DNA of 64,000 nt from Burkholderiaceae bacterium 16 (GTDB lineage Bacteria; Pseudomonadota; Gammaproteobacteria; Burkholderiales; Burkholderiaceae). Position numbers and translations under genes: made by a program. The stretch is taken from NCBI GenBank assembly GCA_000955785.1, contig JYOD01000094.1:38980-102979 (forward strand), in the 5' to 3' direction. Numbering within the stretch: position 1 is the stretch's first letter; each line of letters opens with the position of its first letter. Under the pieces are notes generated by a model. That model was not told the DNA's origin. It made no database searches and saw only the letters and a list, made by a program, of their open reading frames with translations. This document shows positions 18,233 to 26,776 of the stretch, piece by piece.

Positions 18233-18538
18233 ATGCATTTCGTCCGCATTTTCGCGGCGGCTTGCCTGCTGCTCGGGCCGGCCTTGTCGTCGGCCCAGTC
18301 CAGCGCACCTGCCGCCAATCCGCTCGACTCCGGCGCATCCGTGCCGCCCTTGCCGGCACTGAACGTGCTCGCCGGCTACGTGCCGTTCCAGGCCCAGCCG
18401 ATCGCCCCATGGCGGGAGTCCAATGCCCAGGTCGCGCCCCCGGCAAGCAAGGACGCGCCAAGCGCCGGCGCGCCGATACCCGCCGGCAAGCCTGCCACGC
18501 CTGGGCAGGCGAGCGCCAGCCACGGCCACCACCACTAA
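18233..18538 (+). CDS. Small periplasmic protein with His-rich tail, copper cluster
   Basis: 101 residues: a signal peptide (cleavage near LSSAQS, about residue 22), an Ala/Pro-rich low-complexity body, the motif YVPFQAQPIAPWRESN in the middle, and a tail ending SHGHHH. I do not recognise a named family. Placement directly before the outer-membrane factor (10-base gap) and the terminal His cluster suggest a periplasmic accessory that binds copper or touches the efflux channel. The TolC-family gene follows in the same direction. Confidence 0.6.
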   Translation: MHFVRIFAAACLLLGPALSSAQSSAPAANPLDSGASVPPLPALNVLAGYVPFQAQPIAPWRESNAQVAPPASKDAPSAGAPIPAGKPATPGQASASHGHHH

Positions 18539-18547
18539 AGGCGCCGC

Positions 18548-20002
18548 ATGTCTCTCCGATTGCCATTCCGGCCCGGGCTGGCGGCAGCGGCTTGCGCCCT
18601 GCTGCTGGCCGGCTGCGCCGGATTTACCCCTGATGGCGGCTTCGGCACCGCGGCCACCGCCGCGCGCGAACGCCTCGGCAAGGACGCCCTCTGGGTGCGC
18701 TCCGATGAGGATCGCGCCGCCGTCTTCGAGCGCACCCAGGCCTTGCTGGCGCAGCCGCTCGATGCCGACAGCGCGGTACAGATCGCGCTGCTCAACAACG
18801 CCGGCTTGCAGGCGGCCTTTGCCGAACTCGGTATCTCCGAGGCCGAATACGTGCAGGCCACGCGCCTGCCCAACCCTGGCTTTTCCTTCAGCCGCAAGCG
18901 CCAGGGCGACGACCTGAAGATCGACCGCGCCATCTCGGTCGGCCTGATGAACCTGCTGGTACTGCCGCTGGCGGCCCGCATCGAACAGGACCGCTTTGCC
19001 CAAACCCGGCTGGCCGTGGCCGACACCTTGCTGCGGCAAGCGCTGGAAACGCGCAAGGCCTTCGTCAATGCGGTCGCCGCGGAACAATCGGCACGCTATG
19101 CCGAGCAGGTGAAGAATGCTGCCGAGACGGGTGCGCTGTTCGCTCGCGACCTCGCGAGGGCGGGTAACGTCAGCGCGCTCGATCACGCGCGCGAGCAAGC
19201 CTTCTATGCCGACGCCGCCACCCAACTCGCGCGTGCGCGCCAGCAGGCCCTGGCCGCGCGCGAGCAGCTGACGCGCCGCCTTGGCCTGTGGGGTACCGGC
19301 GCGCAATACCGGCTCCCCGAGCGCTTGCCGGACCTGCCGAAAGCCAGGCCCGCGCTGGCCGACCTGGAGGGCTATGCCATTGCCAGCCGGCTTGACCTGC
19401 AAGCCGGCCGGTTGCAGCTGGACAGCCTGGCACGCTCGCTTGGCCTGACCAGGGCGACGCGCTTTATCAGCGTGCTCGATGTGAGCTACCTGAGCAACTC
19501 GGAGACCGCCAAGCCGCGCGAAACGGGTTACAGCATCGATATCGAGATCCCGCTGTTCGACTGGGGCGGCGCCCGCGTGGCCCGCGCCGAAGCGGTCTAT
19601 ATGCAAGCCGCCAGCCGGCTGGCGGAGAGCGCCATCAATGCCCGCTCGGAAGTCCGCGAGAGCTATGCCGCCTACCAGGCGCGCTACGACATCGCGCGGC
19701 ACTACCGCGACGAAGTGGTGCCGCTGCGCAAGCGCATCTCGGACGAGGGATTGCTGCGCTACAACGGCATGCTGGTCAGCGTATTCGAACTCCTGGCCGA
19801 TGCACGCGAGCAGGTGGGCGCGGTGAATGGCTATCTCGACGCGCTGCGCGAGTACTGGGTGGCCGAAACCGAACTCCAGGGCGCGCTCGGCGGACGGCTG
19901 CCGGAAGCTGGCGCCTCGCCGCCGCCTGCATCGCCCTCTTCCGCCAACGCTCCCCCGGCCCCCGCAAGCCCGGCATTTCCGGCCTCGCCCAAAGGACAAT
20001 GA
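18548..20002 (+). CDS. TolC-family outer membrane efflux lipoprotein
   Basis: 484 residues. The signal sequence ends in a lipobox LLLAGCAGF (Cys about 22), so it is probably lipid-anchored like CusC or OprM. It has two outer-membrane-efflux repeats with long Ala/Arg/Gln coiled coils (VNAVAAEQSARYAEQVKNAAE; SEVRESYAAYQARYDIARHY). The Pro/Ala-rich C-terminal tail is unusual. No RND pump or adaptor lies beside it. It may pair with a distant pump or with CzcBA. Its stop overlaps the multicopper oxidase start (ATGA). Confidence 0.85.
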   Translation: MSLRLPFRPGLAAAACALLLAGCAGFTPDGGFGTAATAARERLGKDALWVRSDEDRAAVFERTQALLAQPLDADSAVQIALLNNAGLQAAFAELGISEAEYVQATRLPNPGFSFSRKRQGDDLKIDRAISVGLMNLLVLPLAARIEQDRFAQTRLAVADTLLRQALETRKAFVNAVAAEQSARYAEQVKNAAETGALFARDLARAGNVSALDHAREQAFYADAATQLARARQQALAAREQLTRRLGLWGTGAQYRLPERLPDLPKARPALADLEGYAIASRLDLQAGRLQLDSLARSLGLTRATRFISVLDVSYLSNSETAKPRETGYSIDIEIPLFDWGGARVARAEAVYMQAASRLAESAINARSEVRESYAAYQARYDIARHYRDEVVPLRKRISDEGLLRYNGMLVSVFELLADAREQVGAVNGYLDALREYWVAETELQGALGGRLPEAGASPPPASPSSANAPPAPASPAFPASPKGQ

Positions 20003-21318
20003 CCATGGTTACCCGTAGACAATTCCTGCATGGCTCCGGCGCCACCATGCTCGGCGCGGCGCTGGTGACGCGCGCCGGCGCCGCGGTGCTGCCCGAAGCC
20101 GCGCTGCAAGCCAGCGCCGCCACCCAGCCGCCGCTGGCGCCCGCCACTGGCCGTCCGTACAACCCGGTGGTCACGCTCAATGGCTGGACCCTGCCGTGGC
20201 GGATGCGCCAAGGCTGGAAAGAGTTCCACCTGGTAGCGGAGCCCGTCGAGCGCGAATTCGCGCCCGGCATGAAGGCGCACCTGTGGGGCTACAACGGCCA
20301 GAGCCCCGGCCCCACCATCGAGTGCGTGGAAGGCGACAAGGTGCGCATCTTCGTCACCAACAAGCTGCCTGAACACACGACCGTGCACTGGCACGGGATC
20401 ATCCTGCCCGCCGGCATGGACGGCGTGGGCGGCTTGTCTCAGCCGCATATCCCACCCGGCAAGACCTTCGTCTACGAGTTCGAGATGAAGCACGCCGGCA
20501 CCTTCATGTACCACCCGCATTCGGACGAGATGGTGCAGATGGCGATGGGCATGATGGGCTTCCTGGTGGTGCATCCGAAGGACCCCGCGCAGATGCGGGT
20601 CGACCGGGACTTCGTCTTCCTGATCTCGGCCTACGACATCGATCCCGGATCCTATACACCGCGCGTGGCCGAGATGACGGACTTCAATATGTGGACCTGG
20701 AACAGCCGTGTGTTCCCCGGCATCGACAGCCTGCCGGTGCGCCTGGGCGATCGCGTGCGCATCCGCTTTGGCAATCTCACCATGACCAACCATCCGATCC
20801 ACCTGCACGGGCACCGCTTCGAGGTGAGCGGCACCGACGGCGGCTGGGTGCCGCCGTCCGCGCGCTGGCCGGAAGTCACCACCGACGTGGCGGTGGGGCA
20901 GATGCGCGCGATCGAGTTCGTCGCCGACAACCCGGGCGACTGGGCATTCCACTGCCACAAGTCGCACCACACCATGAACGCCATGGGCCACCAGATGCCG
21001 ACCATGATCGGCGTCAAGCAGAAGGACCTGGCCAAGCGCATGAATGCGCTGGTGCCGGACTACATGGCGATGGGCGAGGCCGGCATGGCGGATATGGGCG
21101 GCATGGAAATGCCGCTGCCCGACAACACGCTGCCGATGATGACCGGGCAGGGACCATTCGGGCCGATCGAGATGGGCGGCATGTTCAGCGTGCTCAAGGT
21201 GCGCGCCGGCCTTGGCCGCAACGACTACCGGGACCCCGGCTGGTACCGCCACCCGAAGGGCACGGTTGCCTTCGAGTACGCCGGCACGCCCGGCGCAAGC
21301 CAGTCATCGCACCAATGA
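19999..21318 (+). CDS. Tat-exported multicopper oxidase
   Basis: 439 residues with a twin-arginine signal (VTRRQFLHG, then a hydrophobic run). All four copper-binding blocks are visible: HWHG, HPHSDE, HPIHLHGH and HCHKSHHTMNAMGHQM. A Met/Gly/Asp-rich stretch near residues 355-395 (GEAGMADMGGMEM) may bind Cu(I). It is much shorter than CopA (about 600 residues) and closer to two-domain copper oxidases found with CopI-type cupredoxins. Likely role: periplasmic oxidation of Cu(I) to Cu(II). ATG 20005 is an equally good start; ATG 19999 gives the ATGA overlap. The same overlap recurs at its own end. Confidence 0.88.
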   Translation: MTMVTRRQFLHGSGATMLGAALVTRAGAAVLPEAALQASAATQPPLAPATGRPYNPVVTLNGWTLPWRMRQGWKEFHLVAEPVEREFAPGMKAHLWGYNGQSPGPTIECVEGDKVRIFVTNKLPEHTTVHWHGIILPAGMDGVGGLSQPHIPPGKTFVYEFEMKHAGTFMYHPHSDEMVQMAMGMMGFLVVHPKDPAQMRVDRDFVFLISAYDIDPGSYTPRVAEMTDFNMWTWNSRVFPGIDSLPVRLGDRVRIRFGNLTMTNHPIHLHGHRFEVSGTDGGWVPPSARWPEVTTDVAVGQMRAIEFVADNPGDWAFHCHKSHHTMNAMGHQMPTMIGVKQKDLAKRMNALVPDYMAMGEAGMADMGGMEMPLPDNTLPMMTGQGPFGPIEMGGMFSVLKVRAGLGRNDYRDPGWYRHPKGTVAFEYAGTPGASQSSHQ

Positions 21319-21347
21319 GCACGTCAACCCAATCAAGGAAAGAAAAG

Positions 21348-21833
21348 ATGCGCAAAATGCAATCCCGTGCCGCGGCCGCCGCCAGCGCCCTGTCCCTCGC
21401 GCTTGTGTGCGCCAGCGCCCTCGCCGCGGGCAACCACGGCAGCCATCATGGCGATGGCCCCAGCGCCATCGGCGAGCCTGGCGATGCTGCCAGCGTGAGC
21501 CGCACCATCAAGGTCGACATGACCGACAACATGCGCTTCAGCCCGTCGGACATCACCGTGCAGGCCGGCGAAACCATCCGCTTCGTCGTCCGCAACGCCG
21601 GCAAGCTACGGCACGAGATGGTGCTCGGCAGCGAGGCCGACCTGCAAGCCCACTATGCCGACATGCTGAAAATGCCCGAGATGGAACACGCCGACCCCAA
21701 CGCCGTCACGCTGGAAGCCGGACAGAGCGGAGAAATGCTGTGGCGTTTCACGCGCGGCGGCCACGTCGCCTTTGGCTGCCTGCTGCCCGGCCACTATGAC
21801 GCCGGCATGCGAGGACAGGTCCGCGTGCGCTAA
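21348..21833 (+). CDS. copI: Periplasmic cupredoxin, CopI-like
   Basis: 161 residues from ATG 21348, chosen because AAGGAAAG lies just upstream and the next residues form a signal peptide ending ALAAG. ATG 21315 would overlap the oxidase stop but adds a charged extension. The mature protein starts with NHGSHHGDG, then one cupredoxin domain. Type-1 copper ligands are the His of LRHEMVLG and Cys, His and Met of FGCLLPGHYDAGM. CopI proteins protect against copper, probably as periplasmic carriers or oxidase partners. Assignment to CopI rather than another cupredoxin is from recalled family features. Confidence 0.82.
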   Translation: MRKMQSRAAAAASALSLALVCASALAAGNHGSHHGDGPSAIGEPGDAASVSRTIKVDMTDNMRFSPSDITVQAGETIRFVVRNAGKLRHEMVLGSEADLQAHYADMLKMPEMEHADPNAVTLEAGQSGEMLWRFTRGGHVAFGCLLPGHYDAGMRGQVRVR

Positions 21834-21875
21834 AGATCCATGTATCGAATACCAAGTAATCAGAAAGGCATCCAC

Positions 21876-22262
21876 ATGAAAATCCGCAAGATCCTGCTCG
21901 CGCTGCTGCCCCTGCTGGCGGCCGCCACCATCCTGCCGGCCCGCGCCGCCACCGATACTGGTAATAGTGTCAATCCCGCGGACACCGGGAATGCCGCCGG
22001 GGTGCCCGGCGCGGTCCAGGCGGAGGCAGCGCCCTTGACCGATGGCGAAATCCGCAAGGTGGATGCCGCTGCCGGCAAGCTCACCATCCGGCATGGCCCT
22101 ATCGCCAACCTGGATATGGGTGCCATGACCATGATCTTCCGTGTGCAAGACCCCGCCCTGCTGGGGCAGGTCAAGGAAGGCGACCGGGTGAAGTTCATCG
22201 TGGTCCGCGCCAACGGCGTGCTGACGATAACCACGCTTGCGGTGCAGCCTCCGGCGCAGTGA
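21876..22262 (+). CDS. CusF-domain periplasmic copper-binding protein
   Basis: 128 residues with a signal peptide (MKIRKILLALLPLLAAATI, cleaved near ARA) and one CusF-type OB fold. The metal site aligns as His in RHGPIA, Met in LDMGA, and Met-x-Met in AMTM. In E. coli CusF the ligands are His36, Trp44, Met47 and Met49; here Met replaces the Trp. CusF proteins pass Cu(I)/Ag(I) to efflux complexes. An AGAAAGG ribosome-binding site precedes ATG 21876. It is last in the copper cluster and convergent with the H-NS-like gene. Confidence 0.85.
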   Translation: MKIRKILLALLPLLAAATILPARAATDTGNSVNPADTGNAAGVPGAVQAEAAPLTDGEIRKVDAAAGKLTIRHGPIANLDMGAMTMIFRVQDPALLGQVKEGDRVKFIVVRANGVLTITTLAVQPPAQ

Positions 22263-22305
22263 GGCGCACCCGGCGGGCTTGAAGCCCGGGGGATGCCCGG
22301 AGGTG

Positions 22306-22623
22306 TTATCCGACGCGGAAAAAGTCGATCGTCTGTCCGGCATTGACCGCGCGCTGCAGCCATTCCGGGCGCTCGCCGGTTCCGTCCCAGCTCTGCCCCA
22401 TGGCATTGCGGTACAGCGGCCGCGCGGGATTTTCCGCCTCTGCTGCCGGCGCGGGAGCCGGTGCGGGAACGGCAAGTGTCGCCGCCGGCATCACTGGGGC
22501 AGGCGCCGGAGGTGCGGCAAAACAGCCCGCTTCAAGCAAATCGTCGAGCGTGAGGCCGTGGAGGTCCATCTGCTCACGGACCCACGTCGCCGCGGCTATT
22601 TTGGCTTCATCAGACTCTGACAT
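22306..22623 (-). CDS. H-NS-like DNA-binding protein with Ala/Pro linker
   Basis: 105 residues. The C-terminal 35 (YRNAMGQSWDGTGERPEW onward) match the H-NS DNA-binding domain, whose core is usually W-x-G-x-G-R-x-P-x-W; here one loop Arg is Glu (GTGERPEW). The N-terminus is only about 35 residues (KIAAATWVREQMDLHGLTLDDLLEAGCF), then an Ala/Pro linker, so the usual long H-NS oligomerisation coiled coil is missing. Such short proteins are common in Burkholderiaceae. It could be a DNA-binding modulator of full-length H-NS. It stands alone, convergent with the CusF gene. Confidence 0.75.
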   Translation of the reverse strand: MSESDEAKIAAATWVREQMDLHGLTLDDLLEAGCFAAPPAPAPVMPAATLAVPAPAPAPAAEAENPARPLYRNAMGQSWDGTGERPEWLQRAVNAGQTIDFFRVG

Positions 22624-22784
22624 GACTTTCGTAATTGACTTTCCCGGCGGCGGATGGCCGGCAAAGCGGAGGAAGGGGGATCGCCAGGCAGATCAAGCCG
22701 CCTGTAGGGTACGATTTTACAGGGTCTTGCGCCCATGCTGGCACAAGACATTTCCCAAGCGGTATCCCCATCACCGCCATGCTC

Positions 22785-23183
22785 CTATGCCAGGCAGGCT
22801 GCATTGACGATGCCCGCGGAAAGCGACACTACGCCCATCAGCGCGCCCATGCCGCGGTTATCCGCGGTAATTTGTTCGCTGACGCCGTGCAGCGCCCGCG
22901 CCACAAGCACATAGGCCAGCACCTGCACCACGAAGGCACCGAACCCCCAAAGCACAAACATCGAGAAGGCGGCATTGTGCTGGATGCTGGCCGACAACGT
23001 CAGAGAAAACCCCAATACCGCGCCGCCCAGCGATAAGGCGGCCGCCACATTCCCCTGGCGGATTAACTCGAACTCACGGTGCGGCGTAATGCGCGTATAC
23101 ACCAACAGGAACAATCCCAGCATGGCGAAACTGGCGAGAATATAAATCAGGTAGGCGTAAACCGGCTGCAGCGGGAATGTCAT
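22785..23183 (-). CDS. DUF350 family inner membrane protein
   Basis: 132 residues with four membrane helices (about residues 10-28, 45-68, 72-95 and 108-130) as a tandem pair, the DUF350 (YjfL-like) pattern. Its biochemical function is unknown. DUF350 genes often sit with DUF1190 and glutathionylspermidine-synthase-like ATP-grasp genes, exactly the arrangement here, so it is probably the membrane component of that system. It lies 104 bases downstream of the DUF1190 gene on the same strand. Confidence 0.85.
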   Translation of the reverse strand: MTFPLQPVYAYLIYILASFAMLGLFLLVYTRITPHREFELIRQGNVAAALSLGGAVLGFSLTLSASIQHNAAFSMFVLWGFGAFVVQVLAYVLVARALHGVSEQITADNRGMGALMGVVSLSAGIVNAACLA

Positions 23184-23287
23184 TTGGACTCCTGGTTATT
23201 TCGTACCGGCCGCCTGGATCGGATACAGCATGCCGGATAGGTCAAATCGTGTGCCAAGCAAGAAATGGAATCGCGCGGTGCGCCGCC

Positions 23288-24043
23288 TCAACCGCCACCT
23301 GAGCGGCCGGACCCGCCAAAGCGGCTGGTAAAGCCGCCGCGCGAGGATACCGGCGCCCGGCTGACCGCGGCCGATCGCATCGAGATACCGCCGGTCACAC
23401 CGCGCCCGAGGCTGCTCCGGCGCAGCGTGGCCTCCTCCACCATGGTCGCATGCGGCGTGCCAGGCGCCTCGGCGATACGGGAGAGGCTGCCGTTACTGTC
23501 GTAGACACCCATTGGACGCGCGGCGCCGCCCGACATATCGCGCCGGGTCTGCGTGCCGTCGGGATGGTAGACCGTACCCGACTGGGTGTAGTACGGCCCG
23601 TACCAGCGGGCCACGGTGCCGCCGTAATACCCACCATGATAGCCACCGCCATGGCCACCGCCGCTCCCACTGCCGCTGCCGGCATTGCTGCCGGCTGGAT
23701 CCGCGAGGCTGGAGGCGTAGATATCGTCAACCGGCACGCTCTCGCAATCCTCGGGTGCGTTCCAGTCGGCTTCGCAGTCGGCCTGCGATGCGTAGCTGGC
23801 GCGCCGCACGGTCACGGCTTCATCGGCGCCGTCGTCGCTGCATGAGCCGATGGCCGCCACGCCTGCAGCCAGCGCGCAGGCGCCGATCAGCCACAGCGCC
23901 GGCGAGCGGGATTTGCGCTGGGCGCGCGGGACGGACGCAGCCTGGCCGGGCCATGCCGACCGGCTGGAGCCGCTTGCCCGCGGCTGGTACGGGCTGCCGT
24001 ATTTTGACGGCTGGCCGCCCTTCTTGCCTTTCTTCCTGGCCAT
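23288..24043 (-). CDS. DUF1190 (YgiB-like) membrane-anchored protein
   Basis: 251 residues. A basic N-terminus (MARKKGKKGG) precedes one hydrophobic segment (about residues 50-66, ALWLIGACALAAGVAAIGSC), then a segment with paired cysteines (ASQADCEADWNAPEDCESV), a Gly/His/Tyr-rich low-complexity stretch (GGGHGGGYHGGYYGG) and an Arg/Ser/Gly tail. This fits DUF1190; function unknown. The Cys in IGSCS could be a lipid-attachment site but the lipobox is poor. It lies 20 bases downstream of the ATP-grasp ligase gene. Confidence 0.8.
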   Translation of the reverse strand: MARKKGKKGGQPSKYGSPYQPRASGSSRSAWPGQAASVPRAQRKSRSPALWLIGACALAAGVAAIGSCSDDGADEAVTVRRASYASQADCEADWNAPEDCESVPVDDIYASSLADPAGSNAGSGSGSGGGHGGGYHGGYYGGTVARWYGPYYTQSGTVYHPDGTQTRRDMSGGAARPMGVYDSNGSLSRIAEAPGTPHATMVEEATLRRSSLGRGVTGGISMRSAAVSRAPVSSRGGFTSRFGGSGRSGGG

Positions 24044-24063
24044 TGCTCTGTCTTTCTCCAGGC

Positions 24064-25236
24064 TTACAATTGCTGAAAATAATGCGGGACGAAGAAGCTG
24101 GTGTTCTTCGCGATCGGACCCAGTTCCTCACGTACGCACAGGCCGGCGGGCACGTCATCCACAAGCCATACGCCGAGCGTCGTGTACCGTTCGTCAAAGC
24201 GCTGCGCGGGCGCGTAGGCCTGGTAGATGAAGCCTTCCTCGCCGTACTCGCCGGGATTCTCGAAGCGGCCCTGCGGCGTCACCAGCGACACGCTTTCGCC
24301 CTCACGCGACAGGAAGGGCTTCCTCGCGTATGAGCGCCCGGCAAAGGTGCCTTCGCTGAACGAAGCCTCCAGCAAATTGGGATGGCCGGGGAACAAGTCC
24401 CACAGGATTGGCAGGATGGCCTTGTTGGATAGCACGGCCTTCCATGGCGGCTCGACCCACCGCACCGCGCTGCCCGCCAGTTCGGCACGGTAATCGGAAG
24501 TGGCCATCCATTCCCACGGATAGAGCTTGAACACCAGTTCCATCGGCTGGTCGTCGCCGTCGAAGAACCCGCCGCGTCCGTCGGAGCCAACCTCCGCCAG
24601 TTCGGTCATCTTGACCGACCAGCCCGCCTGCAGCGCCGTATCCATCAGGTACTCCACATTGCAGACATCTTCCTGGCTGTCATACATGCAGGCGAAGTGC
24701 AATACCGTGGCGTCGCGGTAATGGCGGCGCAGCCATTGCCAGCGCGACACGAGCGCTTCGTGCAGGCTGTTGAACTGGTCGGCATCCGGCCGCACGGCCT
24801 CCTTCCAGAACCACTGCGCCAGGCTCGACTCGATCAGCGAGGTGGGCGTATCGGCGTTGAACTCATACATCTTGGGCACGCCAAGCGCATCCATGGTCAT
24901 GTCGAAGCGGCCAAACAGCGTCGGCTCGTCGCGATCCCAGGAGGTGCGGATCAGCTCCGCGAAATCCGGGGCAATGGCGAGCCGCGCAAACAGGTCGTGG
25001 TCGATCACGTGCTGCACGGCCTCCAGACAGCGCTGGTTCAGGTCCAGCGCCGCGGCATACAGCGCCTCGATCTCCTGTGCCTCAAACTCATAGGCAACAT
25101 CCTCGCGCCAGTAGAAGAAGGTATTGCGGTCTACCTGGCGCGGCAGGTTCTGTTCGTCAAGCGAGTGGAAATGAAAGCCGATGCGCTCAAGCTGCTGCGG
25201 CCAGTCGGCGCGCGGGGTCTGTGGAACACGTTTCAT
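24064..25236 (-). CDS. Glutathionylspermidine synthase-like ATP-grasp ligase (YgiC/YjfC type)
   Basis: 390 residues corresponding to the C-terminal synthetase domain of Gsp; the amidase domain is absent. Visible elements include FDMTMDALGVPKMYEFNADTPTSL, a glutamate/Mg segment MELVFKLYPWEWM, and AGRSYARKPFLSREGE in the ATP-binding loop. Gsp synthetase joins glutathione to spermidine by ATP-dependent amide bond formation; stand-alone YgiC/YjfC relatives have uncertain substrates. The start (ATG 25236) overlaps the end of homospermidine synthase by four bases. That coupling suggests the acceptor could be homospermidine or another polyamine. Confidence 0.82.
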   Translation of the reverse strand: MKRVPQTPRADWPQQLERIGFHFHSLDEQNLPRQVDRNTFFYWREDVAYEFEAQEIEALYAAALDLNQRCLEAVQHVIDHDLFARLAIAPDFAELIRTSWDRDEPTLFGRFDMTMDALGVPKMYEFNADTPTSLIESSLAQWFWKEAVRPDADQFNSLHEALVSRWQWLRRHYRDATVLHFACMYDSQEDVCNVEYLMDTALQAGWSVKMTELAEVGSDGRGGFFDGDDQPMELVFKLYPWEWMATSDYRAELAGSAVRWVEPPWKAVLSNKAILPILWDLFPGHPNLLEASFSEGTFAGRSYARKPFLSREGESVSLVTPQGRFENPGEYGEEGFIYQAYAPAQRFDERYTTLGVWLVDDVPAGLCVREELGPIAKNTSFFVPHYFQQL

Positions 25237-26639
25237 GGCAAGGCAATTTCCGCGGCCAGAGGCGTGGGCGCGGCAAGGAGGAATTCGTCGAAGGCCAGCG
25301 TGCGGCGGCCCGGCATGGGCGTCCAGTCGGTAAAGCGGGTAACCAGCGGCGCCCACCACCCGGCGGCGTGCTCGAGCACCGCCTGGTGATCCATGGCATC
25401 GGACTCGGTCACGCCACGCGCCGGATTGGCCTGCGCCCAGCGCATCGCGGCGACGATGCTGGAAGCCACCTGCAGGCTGGTGGCGGAGTTGTGCGGCGCC
25501 AGTGCGCGGGCCCGCTGTATGTCGAGTTGCGAACCGTGCCACACCGCGCCGTAACGTCCGCTCATCAGCAGCACGCCGAGTTCGTCCACGCCATCCGTGA
25601 TCTCTGCCTTGAGGATACGGTGGCTGGCAATGCGGTCTGCGTCGCGCTCGCCCAGCCACTGCATCGAAGCCAGCGTAGCCCGGGTGGGCCGATAGGCGTA
25701 GTAGGCGGTGGGCCGGTACGGCGGCTGCCCATGCGCGGTACAACTGAGGTACTCGGCAATCGAGATCGACTCGTTGTGCGTGATCAGGTAGGCATCGAAT
25801 GGCCCATGCAGCGCGGACCAGGAACGCACGCGCGTGCGATGACCGGGCCGGTCCAGCACGATGGCCGCGCCGCTGCCGTAGCTATGGCGCCTGCCCTCTG
25901 GGGGCAACGCGGGCTCATGGCTGCCCCACCCGAGTTCGGCGTCCTGCAGGCATTCGGTGATGAAGCCGTCGGCCGACCAGGTGTTGGCGAACTCGCCGTG
26001 CGCGGGATAGCCCGGTGCGGACTGGCTGTCGTACTCGGCCACCTGGATCACGCGCACATCGAGCCGGCGCGCGAGCCCGGCCCAGCCGGCACGATCCGCT
26101 GGCTGCGCGCCGGGCAAGCCGGGGATGCCCGCGTGCCGCGCCAGTTTCAGCAAGGCGGCCTTGACCAGCAGGGAGACCAGGCCAGGGTTGGCGCCGTGCG
26201 CGACCAGCGCGGTGGACATCCGCTCGCGGCCGTGGGCAAACGCCAGCATTTCGCTGCGCAAGGCGTAATTGCCGAGCGGGGAAGCGTCCGCACCGTCCTC
26301 GTAGTCCCAGGGCTCGATGCCGCTATCGAGGTAAAGCGACTGGTGCGCCTGCGCGAGCGCGATCAGGTCGCGGCTGCATACTGCAGGCGCCAGGTTGAGC
26401 AGGAAGGTTTGCGGCCCGAGCAACGGGCCCAGCAGCCGGGCGTGGCTACCGGGTGTGACGGTAGCATGCACTGGCGCCGCGCGGTATTGCGATGCGAGTG
26501 ACAGCCGGTGCGCGTCCATCGCCCGGTCCACCACCGTGACGGCGGCCTCCGGGTAGGCATGGGCCAGCAATGGCAGGATGGCCTGGCCGATGCAGCCGAA
26601 CCCGACAATAACGATTTGCTCGATGCGCTTGCTTGACAT
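25233..26639 (-). CDS. hss: Homospermidine synthase
   Basis: 468 residues, close to the roughly 475 of bacterial homospermidine synthase. It has an NAD-binding VIVGFGCIGQAILPLL at the start, a saccharopine-dehydrogenase-like fold, YLDSGIEPWDYE and HGANPGLVS characteristic of the family. The enzyme makes sym-homospermidine from putrescine, or from spermidine plus putrescine, through an NAD+-dependent transfer. It is first of a four-gene minus-strand run and ATGA-coupled to the ATP-grasp ligase. A GGCACC/GGTGCC hairpin lies in its upstream region near 26660. Confidence 0.87.
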   Translation of the reverse strand: MSSKRIEQIVIVGFGCIGQAILPLLAHAYPEAAVTVVDRAMDAHRLSLASQYRAAPVHATVTPGSHARLLGPLLGPQTFLLNLAPAVCSRDLIALAQAHQSLYLDSGIEPWDYEDGADASPLGNYALRSEMLAFAHGRERMSTALVAHGANPGLVSLLVKAALLKLARHAGIPGLPGAQPADRAGWAGLARRLDVRVIQVAEYDSQSAPGYPAHGEFANTWSADGFITECLQDAELGWGSHEPALPPEGRRHSYGSGAAIVLDRPGHRTRVRSWSALHGPFDAYLITHNESISIAEYLSCTAHGQPPYRPTAYYAYRPTRATLASMQWLGERDADRIASHRILKAEITDGVDELGVLLMSGRYGAVWHGSQLDIQRARALAPHNSATSLQVASSIVAAMRWAQANPARGVTESDAMDHQAVLEHAAGWWAPLVTRFTDWTPMPGRRTLAFDEFLLAAPTPLAAEIALP

Positions 26640-26776
26640 GATGATATGGCTGCCGGCCGGGCACCTCGGGTGCCGTACCGGTAAAGAGTCCGTACGCCTT
26701 CAAGGGGACGGACTGAATGGCGAAGTGAATGGATGAGACCAATGGGCAGGAACGGGGCGGCGCGCGGACGCTCCGC

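Noticed and set aside
22260..22300. GGGCTTGAAGCCC near the end of the CusF gene as a terminator
   Set aside because: The stem is too short with too small a loop, and no T-tract follows.
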